Source: Angiostrongylus vasorum (taxonomy: Eukaryota; Nematoda; Chromadorea; Rhabditida; Metastrongylidae). Taken from it: 64,000 nt of DNA. The translations under genes were made by a program, and so were the position numbers. Numbering within the stretch: the first letter of the stretch is position 1; the number at the start of each line of letters is the position of its first letter. The stretch is from positions 62,001 to 126,000 of the forward strand of contig JADANN010000446.1 of the NCBI GenBank assembly GCA_018806985.1, read 5' to 3'. The notes under the pieces were generated by a model, which was not told where the DNA came from, did no database searches, and was given only the letters and a program-made list of their open reading frames with translations. Positions 27,601-39,600 of the stretch are shown piece after piece.

Positions 27601-30600
27601 CATGAACTTATATTTCACTAAAAGCATTCGTAAATTTCAATATCTATGCAGCCGTGAGGTTGTGCTCGTACTTTGGTTTGGTTTCTTACTTACCAATCAA
27701 TCACTGTCTACCTGTTGCGTGGCGCATTGGGGAGACGTGCGTTTCTAATGCACTCAAAACATAGAGCTTTGAATTTTTTTGTGTTCTCATTGGTGTTTCT
27801 TTTTTGCTGGTGTTGATTTCAAACCCATATAATCGATATAATATACAAGTCTGTTTATTCTACTCTTGATGTTCCGCACAACTTGCTGTTTTTCCTCGCA
27901 CTGTATTCGAGAGAACTAAAACTCGTAGGATTTTTGACAGCGGAAATAGACGAAGCAGAATAGAGTATAACGTAGCATATAGTGTTTGGCGCGATAGTGC
28001 AGTGGTTAGCGATGCTGTCGACCACGAAGCAAAGGCCCTAGTCCGACCCCCTCCGCAACGTTGTACTCCGATAGTGCAGTGGTTAGTGATGCTGTCGACC
28101 ACGAAGCAAAGGCCCTAGTCCGACCCCCTCTGCAACGTTGTGCTCTAGTCTACGTGAGAACGCCATAGCCCGGCTATCTCAAAGATTACAAGGAGAATCG
28201 ACTCGACTAGTGTTTTGTTGAATTCATAAAAAAGACGAAATACTCAAGCAGCAGCCGAAACAACGCGCAAAATATTCGAAGACCATTGTGGACGATAGAT
28301 ACGAGGAATACGAATCGAATTCAGGAAGTGCTGGGGATTCGTACAGCAGATATGATTAGGGGTTATGAAAAAAATTACATAAAGCGTATGACAGTATACA
28401 TTTGGATGATCTTAACAAGAAATCAAATGTTCTGGGATGCAGAAGCCATTTGCAACGCAACTGCTTGTTGTTCATCTGTTTCTGTTGTTTCATGAGGTAC
28501 GTAAAAATCATATGGTTCAACATTTTAAAATTTTCCATGAAGTCTCACTTTTTAATTTATTTGTTATTTATTAATTTATGGTGACATTTAGTTAAACATA
28601 TGTTGATGAGGATAGTAAAAGGAGAAGTAGGAAATGGAAAAAAAAAGAAGGAAATTGATTATCGATGAAATTAGCTGCTGTTGTGCTCATTTCGAGAGTT
28701 GTGCACGCCTTGTTTTCTATTATGACCTGCATTTATCATCTGTTGGGGTGATTCATGGCTGGGGATCTGAATTTGGAGAGCTTTGATAGTCCGCATAAAG
28801 CGCGAAAGACGTTATCCCTATCTTTATTTGCGCTATAATGTGTTTACCCCATTTCTGTTGTATGGACTGGAACTACAACTTTGCCCGCATTTCTATGTGC
28901 AGGCTTTTTCTGTGGCTTTACCCATATAATTTTCTGATGAATGATGCAACAAAGTCAGTGAAAGGTCCACTAACGAACCTGATGCCTACCTATTCTCAGC
29001 TATGACTTCCATAGCTATGCGGCTTTGGAATGGTAGCTAACGAGTAATGGGACTTTTATACGAACAGAAATGGTTCTTCAAACCCAGTTAGAATGTGTTG
29101 TCTGTTTCAGTGAGTGCTTATTTTGTCATGAAATGAGTCGAAAAGTTAATTATTTATGAAGTGTTTGTCGCAGTAACACGCGGTCTCAATCTCCATTTAG
29201 TATTACGCTTTTTTTGACTCTTAGAGTTGGTGTGTATGTATGATAGCGAGAAGAAGAATGATGGTTGTTCAGTTACCACAAACTTGCTTTTGTTACGCAC
29301 CAGGAGGGTTTTTGTAACTCTACAAGTGAACGAATTCATAGGAAACTCATTGGCTAATTCATATATTAAATAATAGCACCGACCGCACGAACCATACTTC
29401 GTGGATGCAGTAGCATGCTCATAAAGTATTATCCATGGAAAGGTGTGATGACAACACTTATTTGAAGGAAATTAATGGAATCGTTGTGATGTCATTTATG
29501 AGAAATAGGAATAGCAGGCCCTTATCCGCTGTTTATTTATAAACCCAAATCTGTTTGTGTTCTAAAAAGAGATCCGATCGAATAACTCGAGCAGGAACCA
29601 AAGAGATCGCCATTTGATTCACCAAAACTGGCCAGTAGCTCCAGCTTGTTGTTGCAACACGACGATGAACACATTTTTCACAGGGGGCACTTCATTTTTA
29701 GTGGTCTCGTTGGGAGTGTACTCCTTGGATTAGACATGATACGTTGTTTAGGACAATCTTGAACATCTTGAACCGCTTTCTGTGCACTTCCTGTGCACTT
29801 TATTGTGATTGCATGAGCTCGGCTATAGTTTATCTGATCTCCTGTAAGGCCTGCGGAGACGAATACATTGGCGAAACGGGCAGACCTCTCTGTGTCCGCA
29901 TAAAAGAACACCTAGTCGGCAAACGTAAACCAAATACCCCACTAGGCACGCATAGGACCCAGAGAAATAGCGGGGAGGACTTTGAAGTACAGGTCACGAT
30001 CCTCGCACGGGAATCGCGAACTCAAGCGCGCAAAACTCTCGAGGCGTTCTGGATTAATTCCAGAAATCCGGAAATGAACCGCAAGGAAGAATGCCTCATT
30101 ATCACGCGGGATATTGGGCAGTATATAAGGCTGTTATTTTGATGGGAGGGGCATATTACGCTTCCATGTGAACTCTGTGCGGTTGGTCTCCACGCGACAT
30201 ACTTCGTGGAAGCCTCATAGAAAGCGGTGAGTGTGCAAAGCTGTGTTCAATGTGATTGAAATCTTGGTTCAGCGTTTTCTCTGTTTGGTTATGGAGGTGT
30301 TTGGCCGAATAGATTACTGTCAACTTGACCTTTCCAGGCTCTGAGGAAGGCGAAATCCGCCGAAACGTCAGCTTGTTCGTGAATAAAGAATAAAAAATAA
30401 CACCTCGTGTTTGCTCAACTTTGCTCAACAAGAATGCGAAGAAGCACTTTATTGTAATGAATAGGGCCGTATCCTACAAAGAGGATACATTTCGCATACA
30501 GGCTTATGGACCTTGAACGTATGAATGAATGTGATTACGTGTATACGCCAATCAGAAGTCAGTCTGGTGCAGCAGGGAGGTGTTGTCTATCACCTAAGTC

Positions 30601-33600
30601 GCAGTACAAGTGCATAGTTGCTTTTATTCTGTGTGTCAAACTCTATCTGTCACCTGAGTGCTTGCGGCTAATCATCCCAAAATCTGTCATGAAGAAAATC
30701 TTTGGATACTTTGAACTATTTTGGGCAAAAATGCTTCAGTTAACCAAGTTTCATGCTCTAGGAGAAAAAGAACTGAAGGAAGAAGAGGTAATGAAAGGTA
30801 TTCTACAGTATGAATTATGAGGAGGGAGCGCATGTAAGGGAGTGATTACAGATGTCCTTTAATACACCTGTGGTCATAACATCAATCCCACACTCCGGGC
30901 GTACTAAGTCTGCCATCCCTCCGGGGTTGGCAAATTGTCTTTGTCAAATACCCTGTTTGACTGAAAGGATAGCAGTACTGAACTAAAATATCGGTAGGCC
31001 CATGCAGATCATTGTATAGGAAAGTTATGCATCCATTCATTTCTAACGACGCCTAATGAAGTCGAATGCATGGCGCATCTTTCGGGAATTGATCTGTGCC
31101 GAGAGATTTATCCCTTTTGTCATTTACAAATCATTACAGGTGTCTAGTGAGCCACTGATACCCGGTAAACGGCAGTAGTGCGTCGAAATCTAAACGTTTT
31201 CAATCAGCAAATTCGACAAGAAAAGAGGATGAATGTATAAGATAATTTAATAGTTACTTGCTGGCTATCCTGATTAAGTGCAACAACATGGCTCGTAAAA
31301 AGAACCGGGTGCGAAGTAGGTTCCGAGTTTTGCCCCTATCTCATCTTCCTTTTAGTTTTATTTCACATTACACCCTGCCATGAAAAAAGTAATAAGCAGT
31401 AAATAAAAGTTGAAGCAAGTGTTATAGTTTTCCTTACATGCATGTTGAGGATGTATTCTTTTAATTTCAGAAGGATGTTCATACACTGTCGCAGACGACG
31501 CGATCGAGTACAGCACGTCGAAGCCTGAACGCGTCCACGTCACCAGTGCTGGCGCAACGATGCTCCAGTCCAAGCCGCGCCAACGTCGCTTGCGTTAGTA
31601 CCACCACCAGCAACAGAACTACAGTGCATGTGGGAGTACCGATGAGGTGAGTGAGAAATCAATACGATTGTATAGGTGTGGTTCCGCTGATTTCTTGGAA
31701 AAGTTTATCATGGTGTCAAATTTTTTCATTTGCTTAGCTCTTTTGCTCCTCTAGTTTCCCTATCTTAATTACTTAAATACTTAGACAGCTCGTCCTCACT
31801 GGTTGTGCGGTCCCCAGCATAATCTCCATTTTTCGGAGTTTTGCTGGTTTAGCCGTTGCGTCCCTGGATTCCCGAGGTCAGCCTGGGTTAAGTCTGCCCC
31901 CAGGTCGTCGCCACCACAGGTAGTCGTTGCTCGTGTGGATAGGGAGATTTGCCACCATGCAACCACTTTGTTACCAGGACGGTGGTGGATTCTGGTATTG
32001 GTTTACTCTTAGCTAGGCTTCTTGATGGAAGCACCGGACTCCTCAGCTTGGGAAAACCTGTTGGGTGGATAAATCTCCCCGCTGTAGATCGCAGTCCGAG
32101 ACCCAGGAACACCTTCCAGCCACAATGAGGCGCGAAACCATTGGGAGGAGTTTCCTTATCGGCATCATTAATCACAGTTTCCTATTGAAATCTATAAAGC
32201 TTCTGAGAAACTACGTGTAAGGCTCAACTAATGGTGCTGATGTAGCAGTCAAGTTACAAAAGTAATTGGATTTTTTTTATGCCTTAATGTCAAAGTAGAC
32301 CCATGATGTGCGATTTTTTTCTTTTTTGAAGGAACATATTTCGGTGGTGTTCCTTTTCACTAGATGAGTTCAAAAGCACTCATTTCTGCAATTTTTGAAT
32401 TTTCGGCAACATCACTGGAGCTGGAGATCCTTTCTGTACTTCTCAAGCTTTTCTTCTTGTGAAAGTTTTGAGAATCACTGTTCAAACGTATTTCTTTTCC
32501 AAAGGACGGCTTTCAAGTCATGGCTCTTATTTCTGCAATTTCAGATCCTATTCTTCACGAAATGGAAGTTCACTAATAGCACCGCAGCATGACAATCGTC
32601 GGTGGTCTGTAGCGTCGCTTCCGTCAACAAGCGGTTACGGAACGCCTGGCAGCAACTCTGCATTTTCGGTAAGCATAGATTGAATTGGTTGCGCGGTGCT
32701 GCTTTCTTTTGCTGAAAAAATTGTCTTCTTGTTAAGTGGTTTTTTCTTCTGGTTCATGGAATTTTTTTTCACTGCCATAGTTTTAGTAGAAAGGTCCAGA
32801 TTTCTCTGTTGTTTTCAATTGGAGACGTGCCACTTTCTATTTGTGTTCTGTCAAATTCCTACCAATAGAGGGAAACTCGATAAGCTCTTATGTTCCACTC
32901 CTACCCTTGTTTTTCTTCTTAGTTAGTGCATGTTTTCCGTAAACTTTTGCATCTTGTGATTGTATCTCGTGGTGTAACTGTTTTCAACCTTTATTCTTCT
33001 CATGTTTAAGAGTCAGTACTCGTCATCAGAGCATCTATCGGAAATGATGGAATGCATGCGAGTTGGAGCGGCTCGTGTCGACAGTAATGAAAGTTGTCCA
33101 TCAGCCGAAGACACGCAAAACACAAATTTCCGCCCGAGAAGTAGAAGCTTGACGTGAGCAGTTTGATGAGAGTCATTTTTAATGGCCGTTCTTTCATGCC
33201 TTTCTGTCTGTCTTCTGTATTCAGTACTGTATTCTTTTTCTTCCTTATTTCTTTACTCTGTACAGTACACTCTTCGAAACGTTTAGAGACAACAAATTTT
33301 AGTAGTTCAATCAGCTTCAACACTGAATTTCATCTGAACGTCGTCAATCGTAATAGCGTGTACAAGGAGCGTTTTCCAAAGGTTTGTATGAATTTTATGT
33401 CCTTTTTATTGATTTATTGAGGACTTTGGTTTCTTTATTACTGGAGAACTTCTTGGATAGATTTTTTGAGATTCGTGGGGAGCGATTTCGCTAAGAGTCC
33501 CATTTACATATTTTTTTTACCTATATTTTTTTGATTTTTGGTCTGATTTTTGCTTTATCTTTTTTTTTGCCGTGAAATTACTGTACACTGATCGATTCCG

Positions 33601-36600
33601 GCCTGGTTAGCATTTGTTTTTATTAACTGTTCAAAATGGGTTACTATTTTTATAAACTGGTCATTTTAATTTTGACATACTGACAATGGAATTTGTGCGG
33701 ATATTTTGCTTGTGTAAGAAATTTGTTACTATTTAGCTTTCAAAACACCTTTATTCATGAGACCTTTCTACGAAATTTTTTGTTCGAATTTAATAAGAAT
33801 AATGTTTTGTAGAGTTTTACGTCCACTTCTTCTTCAAAGAACAAAATCATTATTTTTGGTCACTACAGTAAGTTGGTACCCACAAACTTTAGAACCCTGT
33901 GGTCCCGCACTGAGCGAGTTCACCAAGCTATCAGAATAATGCGTTAAATGGTTTTCATGCTTGTATTTTTTTTGAATTTGAATTAGTGGTAAAGGTTCTC
34001 TGCAGGCAAAATCGCAAATGGAAGAGAAGCTGACGGCATTTGTCGCTGAGCACGCGCCTCTCAGCGGCGGCTCGTCGTCTGGAGATACGGAACTTGTCTC
34101 GGACAGTGCTAGTAATCGCCGCTCCATGGTAAACTTTTTTTTGCTTTTCTTTTTTTTGTTTTTTGTTTTTTCTCTTTAAATTCCAACTTATCCCACTGTT
34201 TATCCTTCTTTTCCTTATTTTGGGGTGAATCAGTGTCACTCACTGTCTTGAAGACCTTCATCCATTAGCCCATTTGTGCGTTTCGCCAACCACTTCATTT
34301 GCTTTTTTTTATATTGTCAGGATTGAATTACTTCTGCATACTGTATTGGTTTAGAAAAGCATGAATTTTGCTGGTTTCTTTTCTTCGACATCTGGTGAAA
34401 AATTTTTTGGATGACGGAAGCATTTGAGGTGTTTGATATCTGAAGGTTTAATAAGTCTTTACGCGGTCGCTCTAAGGATGCATATGATTTTCCTAGAGTT
34501 GCTAGAGTAAAATCCGTTGTTGATATTTATAGAGACATTCGTTGAAGAGTTTCTAGAATTGCAGTGCTTTGAGTTTCGTGGTAGCCTGATTTCTAAACAG
34601 GTTTAAAGAAAGCGGTGTTTTTAAAAAATGCAAGTGCGCTTTATGTGTTACAGCAAAGTCTTCTGTATAGGTTTGTCAAGTCCTTATGACACGAAGTATT
34701 TTATCGGCCACTGGAGACTTATTAACAATTGTCAGAAAAACTGGCATCATCACGATTGTGTTAAAGAGCTGTTGTGTTCCTTACTTTGGGTTACTTCTGA
34801 AGCGTCTACTATTAAGGTTTTGGATACGGAAACATCCACGGATTTGGCTCTTTTGCGGTTGATTAGTGACGGAGCAACGAGGTTCTTGCACCATCAAATT
34901 GTCGAAGTACTTTTTTAAACGTTTAAACCTACTATTTAAACGACTGTTCAATATATTTGTGTTTTGTGTCAGCTGTAAAATAGGCATCTGGAGTTTCTCT
35001 CTAGAACTGAATTCGTATTATTTTCAGTTTTTAAAAAAAATTGCTGTCGAATTGATCAGTTTAGTTTATGGTTCTAGGTGGCATCAGATTGTCTATCACG
35101 TTCTCGTGATGACACCATAACTTGTTCGTATTTTTGCGAGATGAGTCAACGACTGGATGAAACATTGAACGAAGTAGGCGAGATTTATTATTATCTCACT
35201 ATTCGACGGTGCGTGTAGTGCATTGCCTAGTAGTACTTTGCATCACGCACGTGGTTCTTAGTTCAATCCAACATCCTGCTTAACCAGGCCATTTCCACTC
35301 TTCCGTAGCTATCTTCAATCCTCCGAATTTGGCAGATTAGTACCCGACTTGTTAGAGAAGATAGAAAACACTGAACTGATGCGATTTGATACATCAGTAA
35401 GCCACCACAAGTGAGTATATAGACCAAACATGCATTCAATGTGCATGTAGCGCTATAAATGAAGTCGAACGCATGGAGTGTCTATAAGTGATAGAGGTCG
35501 GAGTTTAGCACCTTATCCTTTTTATCCGTGTTCGGTTCTAGACATTTTTTTAAACTTGTCTTACTACTTTATTATGCGTTCGCTGATGCGAAACTAGAAA
35601 AAAATTGTTTTATGTTTTGATTTTATTAGTGGAAATGGTCGATTTCCGGGCAAACTTTTTTAGCGTTAATGTTTGTTTTTGTTTAATGGTTGGATCCGAT
35701 TTTCAGGCCCAGCAGAAGACGTCGCCTGAGTCGTTTGCATATCTCTCAAAACTCACGAAACAACTACTGATGATTGTGAGTCGCCCGGCACGACTTCTTG
35801 AATGTTTAGTAAGTTTCTCTTATGATCAATACCATTTATTGGCAACATATAGAATATGAATGACCGTGGGCATGTTTATGGTAGCCTGAGTATAGCCCAC
35901 ATCCAACCTTTGAACTAAATCGAAATATGATGCATTAAACGAATTGGAGATCTCGAAGTGTACGTATTGTACATTTTCAGTTCCTTAAGGAACCAATATG
36001 GCATCTCATATGTAAGATGAAAACGTTTTAAAATCGTTTTAAGTTATTTTAAACTTTGCATGTAAAGTCTTATCACATGCCTTGACTAAAACGACTAACT
36101 TCAAGGAATTCGATCCTGACGAATTCTATCATTTACTTGAAGAGGCTGAAGGTGTTGTAAGGGAACAGCTTGGTAGCGGTAGTGCACGAGTACCGGATCT
36201 TCCACAATACATTATTGGTTAGTTGAATAGCTTAAGAGTTTCCTTAATTATTAATCCTTTTGTTTTCAACCACAGGGTTGCTGCGATATGAGGAAAACTG
36301 GGAACCTCACATGTGCTTTGAATCCGCAAATACCCTTTTCAAGGTGGAAAGAGAGTTCAAGTATTATCCTTGCCACTGGACTACCGAAGCCCTTGCTTTG
36401 TCTTCTTTTCAGTCAGTTTCTTGCTTTAGCGATACTATCAGCAGTCACTAGTGAACATCTGGAGTGATCTCGGGAGAACACGAATCGGCAATGAACCCAA
36501 TTAGACATTGTGATTTTGACTGCAGCTTCAGCTTAAATTGCACATTGTGTGGTACATAGCAGGTGAGCTCCCGAAGAGTTAATCGCGGGCTCAAAGTACA

Positions 36601-39600
36601 TCTGAGGTCCTGAGTTTTGCTCATGTCTCTGTTTGTGTTTCATAATACCCATACTGTGGAAAAAAGTAAAGGCAGTGAATAAAAAATCAAACACTTCTGT
36701 TTTTAGTCGTAACCTCGCTTTGTTAGCAGTTTTGTAATACACTTTTAATTTCTGGCTCTGAATTTTGTTCTTTTCTAGACCAGCTTTTTTTCTATCTTTG
36801 TACTTTATTTCCATTTCCACTCTGTTGTGTGGTCATTATGTTAATAAACGCTCGGTCAACTCAAGAAACAAAGTTTCTGACGAATTAGTCAAAGTCAATC
36901 ACAGAAATGTGCATAGTTCTTGTTATTTGGGAAAAAACCAAGTTGAATAGTTTCTTATAGAGGAGTTAAGAATAGAATCTTGTTTCATATTTCCTCTTCC
37001 ATAGTTCTTGTTTCTTCCTTCTTCTTTTTTTGTCCATATCGTTTTTTTTCAGGAAAACTCGGCCTTGATCGGGATCCGTTGATGGATGTGGAACTGAGCG
37101 CTGACTCACCACCTAATCCAGCACCTTCGGCCGAGCTAGCTCGAATTGATGACGCCGTTCCTGAATGTTCTGGAGGCACAGTGACACGGCAGAGAGCTCC
37201 ACGCGAAGATGACTATGAAACTATCAAACTAGTAAGCAATGGTGCCTACGGTGCAGTTTACCTCGTGAGGCATCGTGAGACACGTCAGCGTTTCGCTTTG
37301 AAGAAAATGAATAAGCAAACGCTGGTTTTGCGGAATCAGATTGATCAGGTAAGCGGGCTAGCCTTTCTCTCTTGTACCTTCTTAGACGTTTCTCGTAGTG
37401 AAATAATCCCTACGAGCTATCCCAAATTACTCTCTTTTCGTATCTCTGCCTAATTTCTATAAGTTGACGTTTTCAGGTGTTTGCAGAACGTGACATTCTG
37501 ACAGTAGCCGACAATCCATTCGTGGTTTCCTTCTACGGTTCGTTCGAAACTAAACATCACCTCTGTATGCTTATGGAGTATGTCGAAGGTGGTGATTGTG
37601 CAGCACTGTTAAAGAACGCAGGCACTCTGCCAGTTGATCTCGCCAGGCAGGAACAAGTTTTTTTCCCTTATGATTTCATTTATTTTATTTAAGAAAAAAC
37701 TACCTTTTTTTCATGTTGGTAAGTTTCAGTTGGCACCGTTTGATAAAATCTCCTGTGATTGGAAAGTTTATATTTACATAATACTATGTAAACTTTAGAG
37801 TTTATTTATTATTCTTTATGATTTAACCATTTGTAGTTACGAGATCGCTTTGGTCTCCTTCGAGGCGAAGGTTTATTCTTGTAGAAATAGAATAGTTGAA
37901 ATTCTCCAAGTCGTATCTAGAAACGGTTGCTGTTTAATTGATCTAAAACCTCAGCGAATTTCCTTTTCCCTCCTGTCACTAACGAGAATATTTTGTTTTT
38001 TTTTCCCTTCGAAAATATTTTTTTGTAATGGAAAGAACTCAACCGCATCGTTTGGGTGATTGGATATCAAAAGTACTTCCGTCAGACATGAGCTTGATAA
38101 CTCTTGGGTTTGAGTTATCTATGAAAGTACCACTGAATATTTCGTTCATGGTTTCATGGGCTACTGTCTCGCTGTTTTCTAATCAAGAATTGATTAGTGC
38201 ATATTTGTTAGGCTTTTTTTTTCTCGAAAACTTTTAATGGTCCATATTTTAACTGTGCTTACTTTCCATTATGTTATTGACCTTATTAGGTTGTATGTGG
38301 CGGAAACGGTGCTGGCCATCGAGTACTTGCATTCGTATGGCATCGTTCATCGTGATCTGAAGCCAGACAATTTGCTAATCACTGCAATGGGTCATATAAA
38401 GCTGACCGATTTTGGATTATCAAAAATCGGTCTCATGAATCGTACGACGTTGGTTGCGGAAGGTTTTGAAAACACTGCTGATACACAGCAATTTAAAGAC
38501 AAACAGTTATGTGGAACACCAGAGTATATTGCACCTGAGGTGATTCTGCGCCAAGGTTACGGTAAACCAGTCGACTGGTGGGCATTAGGCGTGATTCTCT
38601 ACGAGTTTCTCGTTGGTTGCGTACCATTTTTCGGTGAATCACCAGAGGATCTTTTCTCAAAGGTTATAACAGAAGACGTTGAGTATCCGGATGGCGACGA
38701 AGCGTTACCGGCTGAGGCGGAAGATCTCATAAGACGGCTTCTTGAGAAAAATCCAGTCGAACGACTAGGAACACAAGTTGGTGCCACTCAGCTAATGGTA
38801 CATCCGTTCTTCAGCTCACTAGACTTTAATTCACTGCTGCGTCAGAAGGCTGAATTTGTACCGCAACTGGAAAATGACGAGGACACGAGCTACTTTGACA
38901 GTAAGTAGTTTGGCCGCTTATTTAATATGTGAAAATGTTTTCCAACAGATAATAAAAGGTGTCAAAAAATTCCTAGATTTGTACTGCAGTTGTCGGTTTT
39001 TTCACTTTAGGGAAATGATTTTGAAAATCTTGTTGTATATTTCACTGCTTCACTGGAACTATAGAACATACAGTATAAGTACATCGTCTTGATGATTTTG
39101 GGGATGGTTCTATTCCCAAGCAACTAAAATGTGGCAGGTGGAATTCTTTCTCCAATGCCCACACCCCACTACCCCCTTCCACCTCCTCTCCCCCAACATT
39201 TGATTTTCCGCTTTTTTTTAGTGTTTTGTTTCAATATACTATTTTACAATATCATCTTCACCAACCCTAGCTCGAAATGATCGCTACAATCATGACGCTG
39301 AATCGTGTGGTGAGGAGGGAGTGCCAGCTACGGCAACTGTGGCGCCGATGTTCCATTCGTTTTCGACTGCCAGTCCCAGACATTCTGTCGCCGCTGTGGA
39401 CTCGAATCAAATTCCTCACGTAAACCAAATTTGTCAGAATGAAAAGAAAAAAAAACAAGTAACTTAAAGTCTAAAAATGAACTGGACTAAAAGGTTGCAT
39501 CTTTTCAGAGCATCACAACCGTACCGCATACAGAACGTTCACGAAAACAGTCGTCCAACACACAGTCTAGTGAAGATCAATCGTATGCAGACTTAGTCGA

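Noticed and set aside
27992..28145. CRISPR-like direct repeat
   Set aside because: Only two adjacent units with no spacers, in a nuclear genome; explained by a doubled SINE head.
36985..37179. Minus-strand 64-codon frame
   Set aside because: Antisense of the kinase N-lobe exon.
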